NCBI GenBank assembly: GCA_946629475.1
Contig: CAMOXX010000045.1
Location: 1 to 14,815, forward strand
From: an uncultured Blautia sp.
GTDB taxonomy: Bacteria; Bacillota; Clostridia; Lachnospirales; Lachnospiraceae
DNA length: 14,815 nucleotides
Reading direction: 5' to 3'
This document shows, piece by piece, positions 8,089-14,174 of the stretch (position 1 is its first letter; every line of letters begins with the position of its first letter). A program made the position numbers and the translations under genes. The notes beneath the pieces are model-generated. The model searched no databases. It was not told the origin of the DNA and saw nothing but the letters and a program-made list of their open reading frames with translations.

Positions 8089-8840
8089 GGTTGTACCTCC
8101 ATGCACAGGCTCTGGTAAACCGTATCGATTCCCGAGGGATCCAGCGTGAATCTCACACGCCAGGCCGGGATGCTCTCCGATATTTCCTTAAGAAGAAGAT
8201 TCGCCTTTTCAAAGTCCTCCGGTGCCTCCGGCCGGAAGACCTGGAACCGCATTTTCTCCAGCGCCTCCCCGGGAGACATTCTTTGTACGCCGGGTGCATC
8301 GCCGCGATCCAGAAAGCCGATGGCGGCCAATGGCGCCGCCGCATTCCGTCCCGCATGGTGCTTACCGTCCCACGGAGAACCGTAAGCTGTGACTTTTCCG
8401 TTCACGACATGAAGGAACGGCTTGTCGTCATTCAGGATATATGCCCTCTTTCCGAAGTGTTTTGCCCACATCCTGGCCCAGGTACTCTTTCCGACGCCGC
8501 TTTCGGCGGAAAAAACAAAGCACCTGCCGTCCACAACTGCCGCGGAGCCATGAAACGCCTGCGTTCCGAAGCAGAGCATACGGTCGGAAATCTTACGGTT
8601 CAGGGCAAAGCTCTCAAAGTAATAGCCGGGAAGCCTGTTTACAAAATCTCTCTCGTACCTGGGGCTTTCCAGCATCCTCCTCCATTCTCTCCGGATGTCC
8701 GATTCCTTCATTTCGACCGTAAATTCCGGATCAGCATCCTTTTCGATGAAATCCCTGAGGAAAATACCGGTCTGAAGATACAGGGTCCCGACCCGAAGTA
8801 CATGTCCCGCAAGTCGGACAGTATAATAGTAATTCGCCAT
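8085..8840 (-). CDS. HPr kinase-like P-loop protein
   Basis: A 251-residue protein with the C-terminal P-loop kinase fold of the HPr kinase/PEP carboxykinase group. It shows HGSAAVVDGRCFVFSAESGVGKST (97-120) with Walker A GVGKST at 115-120, then ILNDDKPFL (135-143), equivalent to the Asp pair that binds metal in this fold, and GSPWDGKHHAGRNAAAPLAAIGFLDRG (154-180). These three blocks are typical of HprK-like proteins often found with peptide-modification (RiPP) clusters. Residues 1-90 do not match the HprK N-terminal domain, and the protein is shorter than HprK (about 310 residues), so it is not the catabolite-repression kinase itself. No RiPP maturase or precursor is nearby; its neighbour is a membrane protein overlapping by four bases. 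The substrate is unknown. The ATG at 8840 follows GGAGGG. No clear promoter was found in the short gap to the tRNA gene. Confidence 0.75.
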   Translation of the reverse strand: MANYYYTVRLAGHVLRVGTLYLQTGIFLRDFIEKDADPEFTVEMKESDIRREWRRMLESPRYERDFVNRLPGYYFESFALNRKISDRMLCFGTQAFHGSAAVVDGRCFVFSAESGVGKSTWARMWAKHFGKRAYILNDDKPFLHVVNGKVTAYGSPWDGKHHAGRNAAAPLAAIGFLDRGDAPGVQRMSPGEALEKMRFQVFRPEAPEDFEKANLLLKEISESIPAWRVRFTLDPSGIDTVYQSLCMEVQP

Positions 8841-8860
8841 ATGCCCTCCAAAAAATCTGC

Positions 8861-8889
8861 TTGCCAGAATCCGGATTGTGTGGTATGGT
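8861..8889 (+). promoter_or_regulatory. Promoter of tRNA-Leu
   Basis: TTGCCA (8861-8866), a 17-base spacer and TATGGT (8884-8889) end 12 bases before the mature tRNA, the expected place for a tRNA promoter. It lies just upstream of and divergent from the HPr-kinase-like gene (start 8840). Confidence 0.7.
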
Positions 8890-8901
8890 AAGGATTGTTA
8901 A

Positions 8902-8984
8902 GCCGGCATGTCGGAATGGCAGACGAGGCAGACTCAAAATCTGTTGTGGGCAACCACGTGTGGGTTCAAGTCCCACTGCCGGCA
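8902..8984 (+). tRNA. tRNA-Leu (anticodon CAA)
   Basis: An 83-base class II tRNA. The acceptor stem is GCCGGCA with TGCCGGC and discriminator A. The D arm has stem TCG/CGA with GGCAGA in the loop. The anticodon loop CTCAAAA gives anticodon CAA, decoding UUG. A long variable arm (GTGG-GCAA-CCAC) is typical of Leu/Ser tRNAs, and the T arm is GTGGG-TTCAAGT-CCCAC. The 3' CCA is not encoded (next bases GGC), so it must be added after transcription. No duplicate of the tRNA 3' end is seen in the window, so nothing suggests an integrated element here. Confidence 0.95.
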
Positions 8985-8991
8985 GGCTTTT

Positions 8992-9036
8992 ACAGCGCGC
9001 ACCTGCTCAGTTCATGAGCGGTTCGCGCTGTTTTTT
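8992..9036 (+). terminator. Rho-independent terminator of tRNA-Leu, overlapping the mscS-like 3' end
   Basis: A long hairpin: outer stem ACAGCGCG (8992-8999) with CGCGCTGT (9024-9031), inner ACC and GCTCA paired with TGAGC and GGT, loop GTTCA, then a run of T (TTTTTT from 9031). It starts seven bases after the tRNA. Its 3' arm and T-run lie inside the last codons and stop of the convergent channel gene (stop at 9012-9014). On the minus strand the hairpin is not followed by a T-run, so it mainly serves the plus strand. Confidence 0.85.
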
Positions 9037-9881
9037 ATGCTCTCTTCAAACCGGACAATCCCGGTCCGCACTTCATTCTGGTTCGTAATCCGGATCGTCC
9101 TGAACGGGATCTCAATTCCGTTTTCTTCCAGCGCCTTCTTTACCCGCAGGTTCACGTCCGTTTTCATCACCTCGGTCGGAGTTCCCGGCAGATAATATAC
9201 CGTCGTCTCCAGCAGCAGGCTGTACTCCTCATACGCCATAAAATAAACCTGCGCATAATCCTTGCCATGGTCGGTATCCTTTCCCTGGCTGGTATACGCG
9301 GATTCCATGATCGCCTTCCGGATGACCCTGATCGCTTTTTCAACATCGCTCCCATAGGCTATGTGAAACTTGAAATCCGCTGAGCGGTACCCCTCATGAT
9401 AGCTGTAGTTGACGATTTTCATCTCATTCAGCCTGCTGTTGGGAATGATGATCATCTGGGTGTCGATCAGCCGGAGCACAACGTGCCTCATGGAGATATC
9501 AACAATGATCCCGGCCGTCCCGTCCTCCAGTTCGATCCGGTTTCCCATCTCGAACGGTTTGAACGTACTGATCATCATTCCTGCCAGAACATCCTTGATG
9601 GTATCCTGCGCGGCAAAGATCAGGACGGCACTCGCAAAGGCAGTCCCTCCCAGCATTGTTTTCCAGAAGGTGTGAAGTCCTCCAAAGGAGGAAATTGCCA
9701 GGATCAGGCCGCCGGTTATAATCACGCCGGTACTCAGTCTTTCCAGAAAAATCAGGTGCAGGCCTTCGTAATTCTCATGGACCTTTTTGAATATCACTCT
9801 TTTGATCCGGATCAGCACCCACACCCCGACCAGTGTCAGGGCAAAAAACCCGATTTTCTCAAAAATTCCGCCGTCAGCCAT
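9012..9881 (-). CDS. MscS-family mechanosensitive ion channel
   Basis: A 289-residue small-conductance mechanosensitive channel, which opens under membrane tension to release solutes on hypo-osmotic shock. Membrane segments lie at about residues 10-26 and 46-65, and the pore-lining third helix at about 76-107 contains GTAFASAVLIFAAQDTIKDVLAG (79-101) with the small-residue packing typical of MscS. Then follow FKPFEMGNRIEL (107-118) and IIIPNSRL (144-151) of the beta domain, and the alpha/beta vestibule domain to the end. The length equals minimal MscS (about 286 residues), with no extra N-terminal helices. The ATG follows AAGGAG nine bases upstream. It is third in a run after pgcA and the Bax-inhibitor-like gene. 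Its last codons are read in antisense by the tRNA-Leu terminator. Confidence 0.93.
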   Translation of the reverse strand: MADGGIFEKIGFFALTLVGVWVLIRIKRVIFKKVHENYEGLHLIFLERLSTGVIITGGLILAISSFGGLHTFWKTMLGGTAFASAVLIFAAQDTIKDVLAGMMISTFKPFEMGNRIELEDGTAGIIVDISMRHVVLRLIDTQMIIIPNSRLNEMKIVNYSYHEGYRSADFKFHIAYGSDVEKAIRVIRKAIMESAYTSQGKDTDHGKDYAQVYFMAYEEYSLLLETTVYYLPGTPTEVMKTDVNLRVKKALEENGIEIPFRTIRITNQNEVRTGIVRFEESIKNSANRS

Positions 9882-9907
9882 ATTCTGTGTCTCCTTCTGT
9901 CACACAT

Positions 9908-9944
9908 GAGCGCCGCAAAAGAACAGTATTCTCCTGCGGCGCTC
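9908..9944 (-). other. Stable hairpin in the leader of the mscS-like gene
   Basis: A perfect 10-bp stem GAGCGCCGCA / TGCGGCGCTC with a 17-base loop lies between the Bax-inhibitor-like stop and the channel gene's ribosome binding site. On the minus strand no T-run follows, so it is more likely a processing or stability hairpin, or a weak terminator, separating the channel from the upstream genes. The T-run (ATTTTTG) is on the plus-strand side, where it would stop antisense transcription. The remainder of the 98-base gap shows no clear promoter. Confidence 0.5.
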
Positions 9945-9979
9945 CATTTTTGCCGGTTTAACATTCCAATATGTCAGTA

Positions 9980-10654
9980 TCAGTCCTTTTCTTTTCCGAT
10001 AATCGCAAGAATACGGATGAACAGATTGACAATGTCAACATAGATATCTGCGGCACAGTCGATCGCATTGTCGACGCTCTTCGGATAAATCTGGGCTTTT
10101 GCCCAGTCGAAGCCGATATATCCGCAGAACAATATGGTGATTATGTAATCGGTGACCCTCAGGTTCAGCCTGAAAATAAGGCCCGCCGCGATCTCCACGA
10201 TAACGGTTATGAGAAGTGCGATTCCAAGCCCCGTTCCGATATTTAAAAAGAATTTCGGGAACAGCGTCGACATAATCATCATTGCCAGAGTGATAATCGC
10301 CGTAAGCTCGAAGGCCAGTGCTATCGATCCCAGCTCATAGGCCGAGATAAAATAGCAGAGGATCAGGCCCATGCTGATGGCCAGTCCTGTAAAGCCGGCG
10401 AAGCTGATCACCGGGTTGCTGGATTTATAAACGACGAACGTACATCCGAAGCTGCCGACCACGTAGATGATCAGCGCCGCAATCGGATTCAGGCGGAGAA
10501 TCAGATTCATCATCGTGGATGCCATGATCACATCGACCACAATTCCCCAGAGCAATGTTGCGCCGATCACCAGGTTGTAGGCCCGGTCGCTGACCATAAC
10601 CCCGGTCAGGTTCTTAAGCCTTAACTGTTTTGCTTCTGAGTTGTCAAAATCCAT
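9980..10654 (-). CDS. Bax inhibitor-1 (BI-1/YetJ/YccA) family membrane protein
   Basis: A 224-residue protein with about seven membrane segments and the BI-1 C-terminal signature FDWAKAQIYPKSVDNAID (182-199) then AADIYVDIVNLFIRILAIIG (201-220). Asp183 and Asp207 are 24 residues apart, as are the two aspartates that form the pH-sensing pair in Bacillus YetJ (Asp171 and Asp195), a calcium-leak channel. A similar pH-dependent ion-leak role is possible but inferred. The start is the ATG at 10654 with GGAGG eight bases upstream; a TTG at 10669 in frame would put the ribosome binding site inside the gene. It begins 18 bases after the pgcA stop, so it shares that transcript. Confidence 0.9.
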   Translation of the reverse strand: MDFDNSEAKQLRLKNLTGVMVSDRAYNLVIGATLLWGIVVDVIMASTMMNLILRLNPIAALIIYVVGSFGCTFVVYKSSNPVISFAGFTGLAISMGLILCYFISAYELGSIALAFELTAIITLAMMIMSTLFPKFFLNIGTGLGIALLITVIVEIAAGLIFRLNLRVTDYIITILFCGYIGFDWAKAQIYPKSVDNAIDCAADIYVDIVNLFIRILAIIGKEKD

Positions 10655-10672
10655 ATTGTCTGCCTCCAATCA

Positions 10673-12358
10673 TTATGCGCTGAAAACAGGAGCAAGCGCT
10701 TCGGCGAGTTTTTCCTTCTCAGCCTCAGCTTCTGCCAGGTCTTTTCCAAGAGTAGTGAAATATGCTTTGATCTTCGGCTCCGTGCCGGACGGACGAACCA
10801 CTACGGAAGAACCGTCTTCCAGTCCGTAAATCAGCACGTTCGCCTTCGGAAGCCCGGTCTCCTCCGGTTTTGTATAGTCGGTAACCTTCACAACAGCCTT
10901 GCCCGCAAATTCCTTCGGGGGCTCATTCCTGAGGCCGCTCATGATGCCTGCCATGGTATCCATGCCGGAGAGTCCGGGGAATTCAAAGCTGTCGACCTTG
11001 TTCAGGTAGCGTCCGTACTGCGCGTAGATTTCCTCAAGCCTCTGCTTGATGGAGGAGCCGATGCTCCGGTAGTATGCCGCCATCTCACAGATCAGCATGG
11101 AGCCGATAACTGCATCCTTGTCACGTACATACGGGCCTGCCAGATATCCGTAGCTCTCCTCAAATCCAAAGATGAAGCGCTCAACCTCGCCGGCTGCCTC
11201 CAGCTGCGCGATCTGGTCGCCGATCCACTTGAAGCCGGTAAGCACATGGCGGAGTTCCACGCCGTAATGCTCGGCAACCGCATCCGCGAGCGGGGTCGAA
11301 ACGATCGATTTTACGGCGATCGGGTTCTTCGGCATGGTTCCCTTTTCGATTCTTCCCGCGCTGATATAGTCGAGCAGAAGCACGCCCATCTCATTGCCGG
11401 AAACCAGCTCGTAGGAGCCGTCCGGGCACTTCATGGCGATGCCTACACGGTCGGCGTCGGGGTCGGTGGCGAGCATGAGGTCCGCTCCCACTTCCTTCGC
11501 AAGCTCCAGGCCTTTTTCAAGCGCTGCAAAAATCTCCGGGTTCGGATAGGAGCATGTGGTGAAATATCCGTTCGGATACTCCTGCTCCGGTACGATGGTG
11601 ATATCTGTAATGCCGATATCCTGCAGGACTCTGGTGACCGGCACCAGGCCTGTGCCGTTGAGCGGCGAATAAACAAGCTTCAGTCCGGCGGTTTTGCAGA
11701 GACCCGGGCGGACCTGATGCGCTTCGATCGCTTCATAGAGGGCGTTCTTGCAGTCGTCCCCGACAAATTTGATGAGGCCCTTTTCCACGCCCTCGGCAAA
11801 GGACATGTATTTTGCTCCGGTCAGTACATCCGTCTTCTGGATCGAATCATACACAACCGCGGCGGCATCATCGGTCATCTGGCATCCGTCAGGACCATAG
11901 GCTTTATATCCATTGTATTTTGCCGGATTGTGGGACGCCGTCACCATAATTCCTGCGTTGCATTTATAGTAGCGGGTAGCAAAGCTCAGCGCCGGGACAG
12001 GCATAAGCTCGTCATAAATGCGGACATTGATCCCGTTTGCTGCAAGGACACCTGCCGCGTCACGTGCAAAATTCCAGCCCTTCAGGCGGCTGTCATAGCT
12101 GATCGCGACACACTGTGTTCCGCCCTGGGTCTTTACCCAGTCTGCCACGCCCTGCGTTGCCTGACGCACAACCCAGATATTCATACGGTTTGTTCCGGCA
12201 CCGAGCGTACCGCGGAGTCCGGCTGTTCCGAACTGGAGGGCAACCGCAAAGCGGTCCTTGATCGCGTCCTCATCCCCCTCGATATCCTGCAGTTCCTTGC
12301 GCAGATCATAGTCCAGAAGATCCGCCTCGAGCCAGCGCCTGTAATCATCCATATACAT
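10673..12358 (-). CDS. pgcA: Phosphoglucomutase (PgcA-type alpha-phosphohexomutase)
   Basis: A 561-residue enzyme of the alpha-D-phosphohexomutase superfamily that interconverts glucose-6-phosphate and glucose-1-phosphate, supplying glucose-1-P to the nearby GlgCD and to cell-envelope sugar nucleotides. All four active-site blocks are present: the phosphoserine loop MVTASHNPAKYNGYK (138-152, Ser142), the metal loop TDPDADR (298-304), the sugar loop GFEESYG (398-404) and the phosphate-binding RPSGTEPK (522-529). FGTAGLRG (43-50) is the usual N-terminal signature of the Firmicutes PgcA type. The length fits that type. The ATG at 12358 (MYMDDYRR) has AAGGTGG nine bases upstream; the open frame reaches 12595, but that extension has no ribosome binding site and runs through the promoter. 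Phosphomannomutase side activity is common in the family. Confidence 0.94.
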   Translation of the reverse strand: MYMDDYRRWLEADLLDYDLRKELQDIEGDEDAIKDRFAVALQFGTAGLRGTLGAGTNRMNIWVVRQATQGVADWVKTQGGTQCVAISYDSRLKGWNFARDAAGVLAANGINVRIYDELMPVPALSFATRYYKCNAGIMVTASHNPAKYNGYKAYGPDGCQMTDDAAAVVYDSIQKTDVLTGAKYMSFAEGVEKGLIKFVGDDCKNALYEAIEAHQVRPGLCKTAGLKLVYSPLNGTGLVPVTRVLQDIGITDITIVPEQEYPNGYFTTCSYPNPEIFAALEKGLELAKEVGADLMLATDPDADRVGIAMKCPDGSYELVSGNEMGVLLLDYISAGRIEKGTMPKNPIAVKSIVSTPLADAVAEHYGVELRHVLTGFKWIGDQIAQLEAAGEVERFIFGFEESYGYLAGPYVRDKDAVIGSMLICEMAAYYRSIGSSIKQRLEEIYAQYGRYLNKVDSFEFPGLSGMDTMAGIMSGLRNEPPKEFAGKAVVKVTDYTKPEETGLPKANVLIYGLEDGSSVVVRPSGTEPKIKAYFTTLGKDLAEAEAEKEKLAEALAPVFSA

Positions 12359-12399
12359 AAGCCATAACCACCTTTCCAAAACAGACATTTGATAGGTTA

Positions 12400-12428
12400 A
12401 TTTTATATGAAAAATATGCGGAATGCAA
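12400..12428 (-). promoter_or_regulatory. Promoter of the pgcA - BI-1 - mscS run
   Basis: On the minus strand TTGCAT (12428-12423), a 17-base spacer and TAAAAT (12405-12400), with the predicted start about 35 bases before pgcA's ATG. It is back-to-back with the plus-strand promoter of the secreted-protein gene in a 248-base divergent intergenic region. Confidence 0.7.
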
Positions 12429-12452
12429 TAGAAAGATCGTATAGTTTTCCCT

Positions 12453-12556
12453 GCGCGAACTTTGTCGAACGTTTTTTCTTGCGCCGGCTCTGTTCTGTAA
12501 CGTATAATTTCAGTGTAAAGATAATCAGGATCATACAGCGCGGACTTTGTCCGCGT
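12453..12556. repeat. Paired GCGCGNACTTTGTC repeats around the plus-strand promoter
   Basis: Copy 1 at 12453-12466 (GCGCGAACTTTGTC) and copy 2 at 12538-12551 (GCGCGGACTTTGTC) agree at 13 of 14 bases, 85 bases apart, either side of the promoter at 12479-12508. Copy 2 is also the left part of a perfect hairpin, CGCGGAC-TTT-GTCCGCG (12539-12555), in the leader before the ribosome binding site. They may be binding sites of one regulator; no known motif is recognised. Confidence 0.4.
12479..12508 (+). promoter_or_regulatory. Promoter of the type VII secretion cassette
   Basis: TTGCGC (12479-12484), an 18-base spacer and a consensus TATAAT (12503-12508). The transcript would start near 12515 and carry a leader of about 90 bases with a small hairpin. 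It is divergent from the pgcA promoter. Confidence 0.65.
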
Positions 12557-12606
12557 ATCAGAGTACCGTAAAATCACAGAAAGCTCCTGCGGCAAAGGAG
12601 AATGAT

Positions 12607-13812
12607 ATGTCAGATTTTACGGTAAAAACCGGCGCGATGCGCAGCTGCGCATCCGAATTCAGCTCTCTCTCCGGCTCCGCCTCCCGCATCTCCGATATGA
12701 TCGAGGATGCGTGCAGGATGAAAGGAGCCGACAGCGAATCTATGCGGGCCGCTCTTCAGTCGGCCTTTCACTGCGGGCAGTCCGCCCGTGAACTCTCCGA
12801 CTCTATCCGCCGCCTCGGCAGTGTGCTGGATGAATGCGCGTCCCTCTATGAGAGATGCGAGGAAGGTATTGTGTCCTCCGGCGGAACCGTGTCCGAGGTA
12901 CCGCTCCGTCATCCGAAGGGGCAGGCAAAAATCCCCTCGAGGAGCAGAACCGTGACAGCTGCAGCACCCAAAAGCGGAGCCGGAGAAAGCGGTCCGGGGA
13001 CAACCGGCGGCAGCAGCAGTCCGGAGCCAACCGGCAGCACCAGTCCGGGGCCGCACACCGGGGAGTGGAGCTTTGATGCGGGCAGGCCGCTTTACACCTG
13101 GCAGAAGCCGGGAAGCCAGGACGGCGGCGCCGACCAGAGCGGAAACATCCATTCGGTGCTGCCTTCCGGGGCAAAGCTCTATGAGTGGAATGCCGGAACC
13201 CAGGCTGCGGCCTCCTACGCTGAGGGAAGGATTCCCTTTTCCTGGGGTTCAGTCAGCGGCTCTGTCGGCAGCGCGCAGGCTTACGCGCAGGCCGGAGCAA
13301 GCCTCAGCATGACTGCCTCGGACGGTAAGCCTGTGTTCGCCCCCTATGTGTCTGCAGAGGCAGGGGCGAGTGTAAGCCTTCTGGAGGGCACAGTTTCCGC
13401 CAACTATGGAAATGACACCGCCTCCATAAGCGGAACCGGCAGCGCTGTTCTCGGCAAAGCCGAATTATCCGGAGCGGTGGCCGCCTCCCTTCTGGACGAA
13501 AGCGGCAGGGTCTCTCCGAGGCTGTCCGGACACGCCAGCGCCCAGGCCGTCGCAGCGGAGGCCTCCGGCTCGGTTTCGGGCTCCCTGGCCGGAGCAACCG
13601 CAACGCTGAGCGGCGGCTTAAATGTTGGAGTCGGCGCACATGCCGATTTCGGAATTTCCCCCACATCCATCTCATGCGATGTCGGTGCGTCCCTGGGTGT
13701 CGGAGGCAGCTTCGGTTTTTCGGTCGATTTCAGCGGAATGGTGGACGCCCTGCGTTCCACCGCGGAATCGGTGTGGAACTATCTGTTCCCGGGCAGTTCT
13801 TCCGGGGCATAA
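12607..13812 (+). CDS. Putative type VII secretion substrate with WXG100-like N-terminus and Gly/Ala/Ser-rich C-terminus
   Basis: A 401-residue protein with no signal peptide. Residues 1-90 are two amphipathic helices around a turn at about 38-44, resembling ESAT-6/WXG100-type export domains, although the turn reads MKGADSE rather than WxG. YERCE (81-85) fits the YxxxD/E export signal that follows the second helix in type VII substrates. Residues 96-155 are a flexible linker rich in Pro, Gly, Ser and Thr. Residues 215-375 are an Ala/Gly/Ser-rich stretch of alternating small and hydrophobic residues (for example ASGSVSGSLAGATATLSGGL, 319-338), suggesting repeated beta strands. A short helix with Trp390 and Phe394 ends the protein. 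AAAGGAG lies six bases before the ATG. The DUF4176 neighbour supports the assignment. The C-terminal function is unknown: toxin, pore or surface protein are all possible. Confidence 0.7.
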   Translation: MSDFTVKTGAMRSCASEFSSLSGSASRISDMIEDACRMKGADSESMRAALQSAFHCGQSARELSDSIRRLGSVLDECASLYERCEEGIVSSGGTVSEVPLRHPKGQAKIPSRSRTVTAAAPKSGAGESGPGTTGGSSSPEPTGSTSPGPHTGEWSFDAGRPLYTWQKPGSQDGGADQSGNIHSVLPSGAKLYEWNAGTQAAASYAEGRIPFSWGSVSGSVGSAQAYAQAGASLSMTASDGKPVFAPYVSAEAGASVSLLEGTVSANYGNDTASISGTGSAVLGKAELSGAVAASLLDESGRVSPRLSGHASAQAVAAEASGSVSGSLAGATATLSGGLNVGVGAHADFGISPTSISCDVGASLGVGGSFGFSVDFSGMVDALRSTAESVWNYLFPGSSSGA

Positions 13813-13819
13813 AAAGAAC

Positions 13820-13838
13820 AGCACCCGCAACGGGTGCT
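13820..13838 (+). other. Intercistronic hairpin inside the type VII cassette
   Basis: A perfect 8-bp stem AGCACCCG / CGGGTGCT with loop CAA starts eight bases after the secreted-protein stop. No T-run follows, so it should not terminate fully; it may protect the upstream mRNA or lower expression of the second gene. Confidence 0.5.
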
Positions 13839-13877
13839 GAGCAGATACAAATTCAATTTCATTAGGAAGGTGAAGAT

Positions 13878-14174
13878 ATGATCACAAAAGAAATTCTTCC
13901 CATCGGAAGCGTGGTTCTCCTTAAAAACAGCAGCAGAAAGCTGATGATCATGGGAGTTCTTCAGGCAAAGCCGGATCAGCTCAACAAAGTATATGACTAC
14001 TGCGGCTGTCTCTATCCGGAAGGCTATATGAGCGCGGATAAGATATACCTTTTTAACGAGGATCAGATTGAAGCCCTGCATTTTAAGGGCTTCCGCAATG
14101 AAGAGCAGGAGGAATTCGAGGCCCGCCTACGCGAAATCCTGCCTCTCCCCGGTCAGGTCACTCTGCCCGGATAA
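13878..14174 (+). CDS. DUF4176 family protein, type VII secretion accessory
   Basis: A 98-residue cytoplasmic protein with the DUF4176 layout: LPIGSVVLLKNSSRKLMIMG (7-26), VYDYCGCLYPEGYMSADK (38-55), and YLFNEDQIEALHFKGFRNEE (57-76) near the C-terminus. Members of this family recur beside LXG/WXG-type substrates and type VII machinery genes in Firmicutes and are thought to help substrates reach the secretion machine; the biochemical role is not something the sequence shows. Here it follows the putative substrate by 65 bases across a hairpin, with AGGAAGGTG before its ATG, so the two form a substrate-plus-accessory pair. Its last 17 bases overlap the 3' end of the convergent epimerase-like gene. 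Confidence 0.88.
   Translation: MITKEILPIGSVVLLKNSSRKLMIMGVLQAKPDQLNKVYDYCGCLYPEGYMSADKIYLFNEDQIEALHFKGFRNEEQEEFEARLREILPLPGQVTLPG

Noticed and set aside
7246..8118. Plus-strand open frame of 290 codons opposite the YitT gene
   Set aside because: Its translation is rich in Arg, His and Asn with no hydrophobic pattern, as expected for antisense of a membrane-protein gene.
8902..8984. tRNA-Leu as integration site of a mobile element
   Set aside because: There is no integrase gene and no repeat of the tRNA 3' end anywhere in the window.
9899..9946. Minus-strand 15-codon frame in the leader of the mscS-like gene
   Set aside because: It begins MERRRR and ends at a TGA inside the hairpin region, with no ribosome binding site; no attenuation-type codon run is present.
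11246..12367. Plus-strand open frame of 373 codons opposite pgcA
   Set aside because: It is a shadow of a strongly conserved phosphoglucomutase on the other strand and resembles no family.
12359..12595. N-terminal extension of phosphoglucomutase
   Set aside because: The extension covers the predicted promoter and has no ribosome binding site; the ATG at 12358 has one and fits family length.
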